This document shows positions 46,781-59,469 of a stretch of DNA of 64,000 nt, in pieces. Origin of the DNA: Cephalopachus bancanus (Eukaryota > Chordata > Mammalia > Primates > Tarsiidae). The first letter of the stretch is position 1; each line of letters starts with the position of its first letter. The notes beneath the pieces are model-generated. The model worked only from the letters and a program-made list of their open reading frames with translations, searched no databases and was not told the DNA's origin. Made by a program: the position numbers and the translations under genes. The stretch spans positions 7,688,001 to 7,752,000 of the forward strand of contig JAPVLO010000153.1 of NCBI GenBank assembly GCA_027257055.1. The letters run 5' to 3'.

Positions 46781-48908
46781 TGATCTCTTCTGAATAGTTG
46801 GTCACAGACCACTCAGTTCATGCATTCTTGTATTTAAACAGGGTTTTAATAGATTTGTTAGATTGCCTAGACAATGTTCTCTATTGAGATTCACACTTGT
46901 AAATAACAATTTATAAAAATAGAAAAGAAATATGTCCATTTACTCTTCTTTCCCCTAAGAATCTGGTGAGACCCTGTATCCTTTGTGTCTAGGAGAAAGA
47001 GCCTGTCCTCTGGCCATCTTTAACTCTCTTGTAAGCCTCCCATGTCATCTCATGGGGACATCAACTTCTTCCTTCAGAGATCTTATGATCACCCACAGTA
47101 CTTCAACTATGTGCTTTCAGAGTACTTACCACTAATATCTGCAGATGGTTTTGTTTTCACCTAATTCTTTCTGAAAAGGGCTGACCTCTGCCTTTACTAG
47201 TTAATGGGAATGGCCACATGATACTGTGGCTCTCTGTCTCTCTCTAGCCTTTTTTCTGCCTGTGATTCCTTTAGTGGCATGTTCTCTTTAGTTTCTCCAT
47301 TCCTCTGTGTAAACTCCTCTTATAAGGAGTCTCCATTTCTGTTTGGGCCCTAAACTAAGAATATCCTCAGTACACATACTTACCCTTGAGCAACATTAAT
47401 AACATGTTCCAGTAGTGGTCAAAGTTATTACCAAAATGTCATTTTTGAGTCTATGTCATAATCCTACAATTGACCAAATTATAAATCAGGGAGCTGGGAC
47501 TTTGGTCACTGTAGCACTAATACTCTAGGCCTACACTAATACTCACACAGGAATTCAATAGACAATGTAATTTAACAGGCTATGTTTACTATCAGGCAAG
47601 CAAAATGCTATGTTTTGACTTTTTTCTGTCTTAATCAATTTTTCTCAGTTTTTAAAAACTCCTTTTTGCTTTTAGTTATTTCCCATTTAACTGTGTACCT
47701 TTCTAAATACAAATCTTATCAACTTGAATTATATAATCTTACATTAGTGCTCACCTTATTTTAAAGCCATTTTCCCCAAAATGAATTTTCAGACTCTGGT
47801 TTGGACAAAAGTCCCAAGGGAATTCACTATATACTTTACCTGTAATTTGTCTGAAAACTTGATTGAATGCAGTCGGCTGTCTTTTGTTCTGATTGATCTT
47901 TTCAGTGGTGTTTCTAATGTGTCCTTCTCTTCCTTTCAATAGTTTTGTGTGTTCTCAAAGAGCACATAGGTTTTTCAAGAAATAATTTTATTTACTATTC
48001 TGTATAAACTTGGTTGGTTTTATACTTAGCATGTGCTGTGCCCTTCCCATACCCACCCACACAGAGTCTCTCTGTCATACACATGCACATGTGCCATTAG
48101 CTTTTTTCTAGAACAAATTGATGTCAAGTATAAAATTAAAAATCTGACACTTTACACTACAGTTGACAAGCCATGAGGGAAGGATTCTATAGAAAAAAAC
48201 ATGGACAATTTCACATTGACTTGGAGGCAGAAATAATCTTGCCTTTCCTCTCTAGTGTGAAACCTCATGTCTGAATGTGACCAATGTGGCCACACACAGG
48301 GAAAGAGGCAGCTTTAAAAGCAACTTAACTCAGTGAGTTTGAGAACAAAATCAGTGAAGAACTGCGTCAACATACTTTTTATGTGATGTAAGCCAATCAC
48401 TAATGGGCCCAGGACCCTGTGTTCACCTAGGCATCTGGAAGGTTCTCCAAAGTAGCCTTTCCGAAAATACACTACGGAAGGTCCTAGGGCACAGATAGGG
48501 TCCTGAGGGTCATAATCTGAAGAGAAGAACATTGGAAGCTCATAGTATACATGGTTGTTATCCATTGGTAAGCAGAATGCACAGGTATCCAGCTATATTC
48601 TCCTCACATTCCCCTGTATTTCCTAAGTGGTCTTGCTCACCCTCATTGCTTTAATAATCAGACTTACGCTAATGACCCCTGGTTCTTATCTCCAACCACG
48701 ATTTATCTTCTTAACTTCAGAATTATGTAGCCAAAAGTGTACTAATCACTTTTGACTCAAGTTTCTCAATAAACTGAATCACAATCTCTCCAGCACGTGT
48801 TCCTCCTCCTGTGTTCTGTGTCTCAAGGATCATATCACCACAGTTGTCAAAACTAGAAACTCTACAGCCATCCTTGACTCCTCCATCTTCTCCTTTTTTA
48901 TAACTCCA
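46781..48908. other. Unique intergenic sequence
   Basis: 2.1 kb without recognised repeats or genes. Frames at 47582-47764, 47751-47939, 48314-48565 and 48723-48932 show no motif. Confidence 0.45.
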
Positions 48909-48914
48909 AATCAT

Positions 48915-48932
48915 ACACACACACACACACAC
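48915..48932 (+). repeat. (AC)n microsatellite
   Basis: Nine AC units next to the left edge of the following L1. Confidence 0.95.
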
Positions 48933-48939
48933 TCTCTTT

Positions 48940-51429
48940 ATTCTGAAAGTCTTTTATCAATGTTTTTATTTCTTTTTCAAATAGTTCATCATTAGTATCT
49001 AGAAATGACATTGTTTTTTATATGTTGATTTTGTATCCTGTAGTTTTACTGAATTTGTTTATTAGTTTAACACTGTTTTAATGGAGTCATCATGGTTTTC
49101 TATATATATAAGATCATGCCATCCGCAAACAATTTTACTTCTTCCCTTCCAATTTAGATTTTATTTCTTTCTCTTGCCTAATTGCTCTGGCTAGGATGGC
49201 TAGTAATATGTTGAATAGACGTGGTAAAAGTGCCATTCCTTGTTTAGTTCCAGATCTTAGAGGAAATGCATTCAACTTTTCCCCATTCAATCTAGCATTA
49301 GCTGTAGATTTGTCATATATGGTCTTTATTTGTGTTGAGAAACTTTTCTTCTATACCTAATTCATTGAGAGTTGTATTTTATAGGAAAGTTTAATTTGGT
49401 CAAGTACTTTTTCTGCATCAATTGAAAGGATCATATATTTTTGTCCTCTACTCCATTAATTTGATGTATCACATTTACTGTTTTACATATGTTGAAGCAT
49501 TGTTGTATCACTAGGTTGAATTCCGCTTAGTCTTGGTGAATAATCTTTTTAAAGTTGAATTTGATTTGCTAGCATTTTGTTGAGGATTTTTGCATGCATA
49601 TTTATTAAAGTTACTGAATTATATTTTTTGTTTTTTGTTGTGTCCTTGTCTGCTTTTGGTATCAAGGTAATGTTGGTCTTGTAGAATGAATTTAGAAGTA
49701 TTCCTTCCTCTTCAAGTTTTTGGGATAGTTTAGGAAGAATTGATTTAATTTTCCTCTAAATGTTTGGTACAATTTCTGTACCAAAAGTGATAAATAGATC
49801 CCAAATAGCCAAAGAAATCTTCAGCAAAGAAGACAAAGCTGGAGACATCACACTACCTGACTTCAAAATACATTACAAGTCTATAATAACCAAAACAGCG
49901 TGATACTGGCATAACAGTAGATACATAGGCCAATGGAAAAGGAAAAGAAAAAAAAACACAGAAATAAATCCAAGTACTTACAGTCAATTGATTTTTGACA
50001 AAAGTGCAGAGAACATACAATGGAGAAAAAAAAGTCTCTTCAATAAATATTGCTGGGAAAACTGGATAGATATCTACATGAAGAAGAATGAAGCTAGACT
50101 CCTATCTCATACCCTATACAAAAATCAACTCAAAACGACTTAAAGACTTAAATGTAAGACCTGAAACAATAAAAGCTTCTAGAATAAAATAAGGAAAATA
50201 CTTCATGTCATTGGTCTGAACAAGAACTTTTTGGATAAAACCCTTAAAGCACAGACAACAAAAGCAAATGTAGACAAATAGGGTTATGTCAAACTAAAAC
50301 ACTTCTGACTGCCAAAGGAACATAAACAGAGTGGCAAGACAACTTAAAGATGGGAGAAAAATATTTGCAAACGATATATCTGACAAAGGGTAAATATCCA
50401 AGTATTATAAGAAACTCAAGTCAATAGAAAAAAATCAAATAATCTGATTTACAAATGGACAAAAGACCTAAACAGACATTTTTCAAAAGAAGACATACAA
50501 ATAGACAAAAAATATAGGAAAAAATAGACATCACTAATCACTGGGGAATGGCAAATTAAAACTACAATTAACTATTATCTCACCTTCATTAGAATAGTTG
50601 TTATCAAAAAGACAAAAAAAATAACAAATGTCAGCCTGGGTGTGGAGAAAGGAGAACACTGTTGATGGGAATGTAAATCAGCACAGCCATTATAGAGATA
50701 GTATGGAAGTTTCTCAAAAACAATTTTAACAATAAAACTATTATATTATCCAGAAATCTCACTACTGGGTACGTATTCAAATAAAAAAATCAGCATGTCA
50801 CAAAGGTATCTGCATTTCTGTGTTTATTGCAGCAGTATTTACAACTACCAAAATATGGAATCAACCTAAATATCCATAAAAGGATGAATGAATAAAGAAA
50901 ATGTGGTATACATACACAAGGGAGCACTGTTTAGCCATAAAAAATAGTTAATCCTATCTTTTGTAGCAACATAGATGAACCGTGAGGACATTACCTTAAG
51001 TGAAATAAGCTAGGCATAAATATACAAATATCACATGATGTCCCTCATACATGGAATTTGAAGAATTTTATCTCATAGAAGTAAAGAGAATAGTCAACAG
51101 AGCTGAGCGGGGTAGGAAGGAGGGGAAATAGGGAGAGATTGGGTGTGAACAGGCACAAAGTTACAGTTAGATAGGAGGAATAAGTTCTATGGCAAAGTCA
51201 GTAAGATGACTATGGTTAACAATATTGTCGTGTATATTTCAAAATAACCAGAAGAGAGGATTTTAAACAATATCACCACAAAGAAATGATAAATATGTGA
51301 GGTGATAGATAGGCTAACTACCCTCATGTGATTTATACATAACATAAACATATTTTGAAACATCACGTGTACCCCATAAATATGTACAATTATTATGTGT
51401 CAATTAAAAACAAACTAAAATAAAAAAAT
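48940..51429 (+). mobile_element. L1 with 5' inversion and junction deletion
   Basis: 48940-49786 is antisense L1 reverse-transcriptase-region text ('ctaattgctctggctaggat', 'ttcctcttcaagtttttggg'). From 49787 the sense strand starts further 3' in ORF2 ('ccaaatagccaaagaaatct') and runs through the ORF2 tail and 3' UTR ('cgtgtaccccataaatatgt') to an A-rich tail at about 51429. A stretch of L1 is missing at the junction, which is the twin-priming pattern. atacacacac flanks on both sides may be the target duplication, but CA repeats make this uncertain. Frames are broken. Confidence 0.9.
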
Positions 51430-51430
51430 A

Positions 51431-52514
51431 CACACATATGTTCATATGTTCTATTTTTAAGAAAGACAGAGATTCCTGGATTGTGGATTTAGGACAAAAT
51501 TAGAGTTGGATAAAGACTTAATTAGCTTTTCCCATTGCTGATGCCAACAAATCTATTGCACCAAAAGTGAAAAGCAAGGAACCATGAGGTCTGCTGAATC
51601 TTCCATAGTTTCCTATTTGGATAGGAAGAGATATACAGAAACAAAATGTGCAAGCTCCTGGGCAAGACCAGGCATGTTGGACTGTTCTCATCAATTACTG
51701 GATGGCCAAAAACAAAACTACAAGAATTGTACCACAAAGCAATCATCTTCCTTAATTAGATCTTTTTCCATCTGACATACACAGTATGAGAATTGTATAT
51801 TTTTCTTGTAGTAGGTCTCATGGAAGGATCCAGTGGAATTGGCTCTTCCCTGCAGGACAGAATAATTTATATATATTATATTTATATAATATATAATTCC
51901 CTGCAGGACAGAATGATGGGGTACCTAAGAGTTTCACTTGATTTTTCTTCATATCCAAAACCTTTACCAAAAGTGTAATCATTTAAATTACTAACAATTG
52001 TTTAATTGTTTTAAAAAGAGGAATATATATTTGGCTTAATTGTAGATGATCCCGTTTCTTTTCTTGCACCACCAAGTTCTTGTTCATTATCATGATGAAA
52101 ATTTATTTTAATACTTGTCTTGTTTTACAGAGATTTGTCAAAATTTACAAATACTTTTGTTGCCTTCTGATTTCTACTTATGTCTCTTACTTAGTTTGGG
52201 CACTTCAGGTAAATATTGCACAGAGCTATTTTGCAGTTAGTAAGTTTTTTAAATAATTCTGTCTTCTACTAAGAAATAAATATACAAGATTATTTTTATG
52301 CAAATGGTGGCCCTTGTTTTTATTTTTTAATATCCATGACCTTAGACATATTTTTTGTATTCACCTCTTTATAATTTTATTTCTACCCTTAGTGTGAAAA
52401 CAGTTCTTAAAAACAAAATAAAATATTATTTAATTATTTACACTTTTTTCTTTCCTAAGATTTGAAGGCACTTAATCTGTGCTGCTTTTAATATTGTTTA
52501 TGATAGAGTTAGGA
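51431..52514. other. Unique AT-rich intergenic sequence
   Basis: Contains the 18-bp direct repeat at 51846-51914. Otherwise nothing recognised. Confidence 0.45.
51846..51914. repeat. 18-bp direct repeats around a 33-bp AT-only palindrome-like core
   Basis: ttccctgcaggacagaat occurs at 51846-51863 and 51897-51914, exactly. Between them are 33 nt of only A and T that nearly pair with themselves (ttatatatattata and tatataatatataa). Confidence 0.9.
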
Positions 52515-52610
52515 CTATGTCTTTAATCTTTGTATTGCCAGCATCTACCACAAGAAATGGCTTGCAGTAGGAATTCTACAGAAGTTTATAAATAAATGCT
52601 TGACAGAAAT
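52515..52610 (+). repeat. L2 LINE 3' end remnant
   Basis: 'ggactatgtctttaatcttt', 'gtattgccagcatctaccac' and 'tttataaataaatgcttgac' follow the L2 tail theme 'gaccatgtctgtct...ccccagcgcctagcac...caataaatatttg'. Confidence 0.65.
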
Positions 52611-52869
52611 ATTATATCATATCTATCATATCATACTATATTGGTTACATATTTTATCTACCTTCTTTAATTTATTTTTGTGTCCTCACAGCTTGTGACA
52701 ACTATAAATTCAATACATGAATAATCAATGACAAAATGAGTAGCATTTTGGGCATTCAAAAAAAGCAGAAGTTTGTCCAAGTTCAAGGATCTTGACTCTA
52801 TGTCTCTCCAGCTCTTTTCTTTCATTACTCCCTTCAAACTCTGATGACTCTTATCTTGTTCCATTTTTT

Positions 52870-53170
52870 TGTTTGTTTGGTTTTTGGGGGGCTTTTTTGA
52901 GTTGGAGTCTCACTCTGTCGCCCAGACTGGAGTGCAGTGGCCGCTTCCGGCCACCGCAGGCTCGACCTGCTAGGCTCCGGCGATCCTTCCGCCTCAGCCT
53001 TCTGAGTAACGGGAATTACAGGCATGCGCTACCACGCCCGGCTGATTTTTTGATTTATTGTAGAGATGAGGTCTCGCTCCCCAGGCGGGTCTCGAACCCG
53101 CGGGCTCAGGCAATCCACTCACCTCAGCCTCCCAAACGCGCGGGATTACAGGCTGAGCCACCGAGTCCGA
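52870..53170 (-). mobile_element. Alu SINE, young full-length dimer, minus strand
   Basis: Perfect 15-bp target duplications cttgttccatttttt at 52855-52869 and 53171-53185. Both structural signatures are intact: gcgggtctcgaacccgc (53085-53101) and gtggccgcttccggccac (52937-52954). The tail is a mixed T/G run. The 134-codon plus-strand frame through it is a common antisense-Alu artefact. Confidence 0.97.
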
Positions 53171-53185
53171 CTTGTTCCATTTTTT

Positions 53186-53590
53186 ATTGCTTATAATGTA
53201 ATACCTGAAACCGGGTAATTTATAGAGAAAGGGAATTTATTTCTTACAACTCTGGAGACTGAGAAGTTCAAGGTCAGAGGTCACATCTGATGAAAGCCTG
53301 CTGGCTGGCAGGGAGTCCCTGCAGGGTGCCAAGGCAGCACAGGGCATTCCATAGAGGGAGCTGAGCATGCTAACATGCTACTCAGGTTTCTCTTTTTATA
53401 AAGCCATCAGTCCCATTCCCATGATAACCCATTAATCCATTAATCCTTGAATGGATTAATTCATCCAAGAAGCCAGAGCCTTCATGACCCAATCACCTCA
53501 TCAAGACCCCACTTCTCAATAATGCCTCACTAGAGATTACGTTTCAATATGAGTTTTAAAGGGGACAAACGTTCAAATTATAGCACTCCT
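53186..53590 (-). mobile_element. MaLR-type solo LTR (MST/THE1-like), minus strand
   Basis: 'ataatgtaatacctgaaacc', 'ggtaatttatagagaaaggg', 'tttcttacaactctggagac', 'cacctcatcaagaccccact' and 'acaaacgttcaaattatagc' are the reverse complement of an MST-type LTR. Confidence 0.88.
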
Positions 53591-54687
<1,097 letters not shown>

Positions 54688-54879
54688 TAGGAATCAGGTT
54701 TACTTAGTCAAGTTTGTAGATGAAAGCATTAATGATTTCTCACTGTGATGTTTTCACTTAATGTAACTAAAGTTTTCCTAAATATAGGGATGGGAGGATC
54801 ACTTTATCTTTTGTATAGCTTGTGTCCAAGAAGTACAGAATGATAAACCAATATAAATCCATGAGGCTTCTCATCAATA

Positions 54880-55244
54880 CAGTAGTACCCCCTATCAGCA
54901 GGGGATACGTTTCAAGACCCTCAATGGATACCTGAAACTGCAGATAGTAGGGAACTCTATAGATACTATGATTTTTCTATCCAATAGCCAAGACAGCTAC
55001 TAAGTGACTAAGGAATGGGCAGTGTAGACAGTGTGGAGATGCTAGATAAAGGAATTATTCACATTCCAGGAAGGATGAAGTGGGAAGGCACAAAATTTCC
55101 TCACACTACTCAGTAGGGTGCACAATTTAAAATGTACAAATTGTTTTTTTCTGAAATTTTTTATTTGATATTTTTAGATCTGTGTTGACCTCAGGTAACT
55201 GAAACCGTGAAAAGGGAAACCATGGTTAAAAGGGGAGGGACTGC
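54880..55244 (+). mobile_element. Tigger-type (pogo) MITE remnant
   Basis: Starts cagtagtaccccctatcagc after TA (54878-54879) and ends ggtaactgaaaccgtgaaaa ... gggactgc before TA (55245-55246). 'gtttcaagaccctcaatgga' and 'tacctgaaactgcagatagt' match Tigger/MER-type ends. About 365 bp, no transposase. Confidence 0.82.
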
Positions 55245-55246
55245 TA

Positions 55247-56190
55247 TACTTGCTACGTTTCATTATTATTTATTTCCTCTTAGAGGGGATTACAAATATG
55301 AGCAAATAGTTTCATGGAGAAGGTAGTCACATCACCTTAAGCAACTCTAGTGCCACTGTACTCTGAAAGGGAGAAAAAATGAAAGATTTATTAACATAAT
55401 CCTGAAATGCGCTTTATTGGGTAATCAGAGAAAGACACATGGGCAACTATTCAGGTGACTCTTTGGCAAATCAAAGCAAAGGAGGAGTCTTTCTCTCAAT
55501 GCAGTACCCAAACCCACTCCATGCAAAGAGAAGTGAGGACTTCCAATCATGAACGTGTGAAAGTTAATCATACGAAACTGGGTCATTCTTGTCATATCCA
55601 ACTAAAATAGAATGGAGAGGCCAGGAGGAAAAGCATTCAGAGCACGTGATATTGCTCCAGGAATTAAATTAAGTTTCACACAACCCCAGCTGCTGAAATT
55701 GCCTGTTGTAACCTGAAACCAGTTTTATCTAATAAATATTGAAACTATCTGCTAGTCTAAGACTAGAACCCACCACTGTCACTCACTAATTAGAGCTTAC
55801 CCACTCCCCAAACCTTATTAGTGACAATAAACTATTTTTCAAAACAATATGCAACATTTCTCCTTTTCATAAAATCTCAAATCTTTTTTTTGTCTTCAGA
55901 TATACTGAAGATCATCTAGTCTGTGTGCATGGTGCATGCCTTAAATTGCAATCCTTGCTTCTCGAATAAAACATTTTAAATTCAGAGATTTGTCTCTATA
56001 GTTTATTTGATTCCAACAGACATTTGCTTATCAGGTTGTAAAATTGCCTAGGTCAGCTTGGGGAATCTCCATGGCTTGCAGATAGCAATAGTGAAGATAA
56101 ACTAGTTTGTCTTGTTCAACATTTTATCTATCTCCATTAGCCAGTATTCGCACTAACATTTATTGAATGAAGAAATGATCATGATACTAA
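55247..56190. other. Unique intergenic sequence
   Basis: Nothing recognised. Confidence 0.45.
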
Positions 56191-56194
56191 CAAT

Positions 56195-56620
56195 AAGAAA
56201 TGTTTCCACTGATTGAGAATGTACCAAATACTTAGACTGTGCCAAACAATTTGCATGTATTCCTGTAATTAATTCCTGAACATTCTGAGAAGACAACAAT
56301 CTCTTGGGCTTATTTTTATTTTATTTATATTTTTTCTGAAAAGTGACAGCTAGAATGCTTTATGGTAAAGTTAAGTGAATTTAAATTTCATATTGGAAGT
56401 TTTCTTCATTGAAAATATTGTTTTCATAATCATGAAAAATAAAAGCTACAATTTTTAAAATCTGCATGCAAATTTATAAATTCACAAGAATGTAGAGTAG
56501 GAACTTTTGAGGCATTCCAATTCAATTGCCGAATTATTAAGGAGAAAAAGAGGCATAGATTAAATTAGACCCAATGACACACAATTAACCAGTGACAGAG
56601 ATCAGAGACCCCCCCCAGAT
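56195..56620 (+). repeat. MIR SINE remnants (split)
   Basis: 56195-56320 holds the 5' half ('tagactgtgccaaacaattt', 'gtattcctgtaattaattcc'). 56530-56620 holds the 3' half ('aggagaaaaagaggcataga', 'acccaatgacacacaattaa'). About 200 nt of AT-rich DNA lie between, so this is either one MIR split by an unrecognised insertion or two MIRs. Confidence 0.55.
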
Positions 56621-56649
56621 GTGCAAGTTCCAAAGGGCTTTACTTTGTA

Positions 56650-57742
56650 ATATTCTTTTACTACTCCGTTCAAGATTATTAGAGTTAATACTCATCTAAT
56701 GATTATTAAAGCCAGAGGAGTCACAGAACCCAGCTCACTGCATTTCTGGAGTAAATGGAATAACCAGTCATATATAATGAAGTATTGTTTAGCGAGGATT
56801 CTCAAGAAGGTGACTGTGACCCACATCAGTGGGAGGTACAGAGTGAAGTAATAGTTGCACTACACCTCAAATTTTCTCTAAGCTTTTACCTGTGCTACTG
56901 ATAATTTTAAAAAATAATTAAACAAGTCCTCAGGAGAGGTTATCCTACAGATAACTTTCCTCTCATTCATTAGGTAGGTCTCCCTAGAAAAAGTTTTAAG
57001 AACCTCTATTTTGTGATCCCTTGGAATATATCCTCTCTGGCCAAATCCATCTGCAGGGAGGAGGAAGCTATGGTTGGAGCCCAAGGTAGGAACCACCGAC
57101 TTCTTCAGAGATGCTGCAAGCAAGCAATGCACTACCAAGAAGCTTCTGTTTCTCTAACTGTGAATGGAGGAGTGACCCAGGATGCCCTGCTGCCCCTGGG
57201 ATACAGGATTGGTTATATAACACTGCAAGTGTGCTCATCATATTACCAAAGCTTGGTTGTCAGGTCATAGGACACTTGAGATAACCCAGATAGATAACAA
57301 CTGGAAGGTATCAGTCCATTTTGGGAGAAAGAGAAAATCCCTAAGGAATATGACATATTCTTATCAATGCGGCAAGGCTGATCATTTTTCATGTAGTCTT
57401 CATCAAGCCACATTCTGGAAGAAGTTTCTAATGTTTCCCTCTATTTCTAGAAAGTACTATATTATAACCTTTCCCAATTAATGAGAATCTACCTTAAATT
57501 TTTTTTTAATTTTAAAGCCAAATTTTACAGTTTTCCCAATATTTAGCTCATCACAATCAAAAAGTTAATTTTATACCCAACTTAAATTTCTAACAATGTG
57601 GCTTAAGTTTGAAAGGATATATTTCATTTGAAAACCAAACAACTTAACTCCATCCATGTTGCTTTTACAGAGGCAGAATATTAAGAGTATCAAATCACTT
57701 AGTGGGATCATTGATTTTTTTTAACAAGATGAACTTGAATAT
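56650..57742. other. Unique intergenic sequence
   Basis: Frames at 56878-57138 (-), 57013-57270 and 57257-57481 (+) have no recognised domain. Confidence 0.45.
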
Positions 57743-57754
57743 GAAAGAGATAGC

Positions 57755-58040
57755 GCCGGGCTCGGTGGTTCAGCCTGTAATCCCGCGCCTTTGGGAGGCT
57801 GAAGTGAGTGGATTGCCTGAGCCCGCAGGTTCGAGACCCGCCTGGGCAGCGAGACCTCATCTCTACAATAAATCAAAAATCAGCCGGGCATGGTAGCGCG
57901 CGCCTGTAATTCCGGCTACTTGGAAGGCTGAGGCGGAAGGATCGCCGGAGCCCAGCAGGTCGAGGCTCCGGGGGCCGGGAGCGGCCACTGCACTCCAGTC
58001 TGGGCGACCGAGTGAGACTCCAACTCAAAAAAAAAAAAAA
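57755..58040 (+). mobile_element. Alu SINE, young full-length dimer
   Basis: Perfect target duplications gaaagagatagc at 57743-57754 and 58041-58052. The T-arm hairpin has one mismatch (57825-57841). Linker aataaa at 57867-57872. The right arm reads gggggccgggagcggccact. Confidence 0.97.
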
Positions 58041-58068
58041 GAAAGAGATAGCCATGTAACAACCTCCC

Positions 58069-58380
58069 AGTGAGAAAATCAGAAGACTCTGGCCCTGGTA
58101 GAAAAGTCTTAAATTAAGAAATACTGATGATTCTCATCTCTCAAATTCCAATTTCTGTATGTTAGTAATAAGGAGTCACAGGGAGTCAACACAGCCTGAT
58201 GATCTAGTATTGAACAATACCCCCAGTGCGAAAATAAGAAGACTATGGCCATGGTAGAAAAGGCTTAATTTAAGAAACACTGATGATTGTGATCTCTCAA
58301 ATTTCAATTTCTATATTTTAGCAATAAGGAATCATGGGGAGTTAACACAGCCTCATGATCTAGTATCGAACAATATCCTC
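58069..58380 (+). repeat. Diverged 156-bp tandem duplication (two copies)
   Basis: Copy 1 at 58069-58224 and copy 2 at 58225-58380 align end to end without gaps. About 20 substitutions were counted by eye. Examples: tagtaataaggagtcacagg against tagcaataaggaatcatggg, and cacagcctgatgatctagta against cacagcctcatgatctagta. Neither copy matches a repeat family I know. Confidence 0.93.
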
Positions 58381-59000
58381 TATGCAGTAAACTGAAGGAT
58401 CCAGATCTTATTCCTCTTTATTTTTGTTTTTCCTTATGTCAAAGAATATCACCTCCCCTTACTTGATGCTTGGCTCAGGCATGAGTTTTTTTGTTGTTGT
58501 TTGTTTGTTTGTTTTTAAATCAAGCCTATCCAACAAAAGGTTCCTTGTATTTCATAAGTTCTACATCAGGCAGTTTTTGTTTAGTTTTTGTTTTTTTCTT
58601 TCTTTTGTGAGAAGTGATTTAGACACCTGTGGCCAGAAGTTTTTCTGGAACCAAACCCATGGATGGCTCTTAAGTTGTTGGTGCTCATTTATAGAGGTAG
58701 AGCTGAACCAGCCTAAATGTATTACTACAAAAATTTGCTGCTTAGTTTTGGCTATACAGAATTGAAACAAAAGGTATTTGGCAGCCAACTGGAGAAATGT
58801 TTTGATAAGGGCTTAAGGAAGGACCTATAACATTTTCAGAAGGGATACTTTTCCTTAAATAGTGACCACATCGCATGACAATTCAGAATTTATAAATGGA
58901 TATTTTAAATATAAATGGATATTTTAAATATCAAAAATAAGTCTAATAGAGAAAAAGATGGTGTAATGATTTTTAAATGCATCTGTAAAATATTTGACAC
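58381..59000. other. Intergenic, with a 19-bp perfect tandem repeat
   Basis: ataaatggatattttaaat is exactly repeated at 58892-58910 and 58911-58929. The rest is unique; the frame at 58424-58765 (Phe-rich) is not convincing. Confidence 0.6.
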
Positions 59001-59466
59001 TCTTTCCTTCAAAGAGTGTAATTTAATTCTTTTCTCTAGAATGTGAGGCTTTATCTAACAAATAGGATATGGCAGAAGGGATAGTGACTTCTGAGGCTAG
59101 GCTATTCAAAGAATAGCTTCTGCTTGCTGCCTGTCTTGGATCCTTCACTTTGGGGGAAGTCAGCCCCACTACTGTGTGGACACCCAAGCTGTCCAATGGA
59201 GAGACCTCCACTGGGGAGTAAAAAGAGACCTCTCACTGATAACCAGTGGCAATTTGGCAGCTCATATGAACAAGACACCTTGGAAAGCACACCTTCCAGT
59301 CTGGCAAGCCTTCAGATAACTGCACCCCTGAAGATAACCTGACTCAACTTTACGAGACAGATCCTGAGCCAGAACCCCTCAGTTAACCAGTTCCTGAATT
59401 CTGACATAAACAAACCATGAGAATAATAAATTTTGGGATGACTTGTTACACAACATTAGATAACAA
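59001..59466 (+). mobile_element. MaLR-type solo LTR (MLT1-like)
   Basis: 'gcaagccttcagataactgc', 'tgagccagaacccctcagtt', 'ccagttcctgaattctgaca' and 'gataacaaacacagattg' follow the same plan as the LTR at 6960. The 5' edge is approximate. Confidence 0.6.
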
Positions 59467-59469
59467 ACA

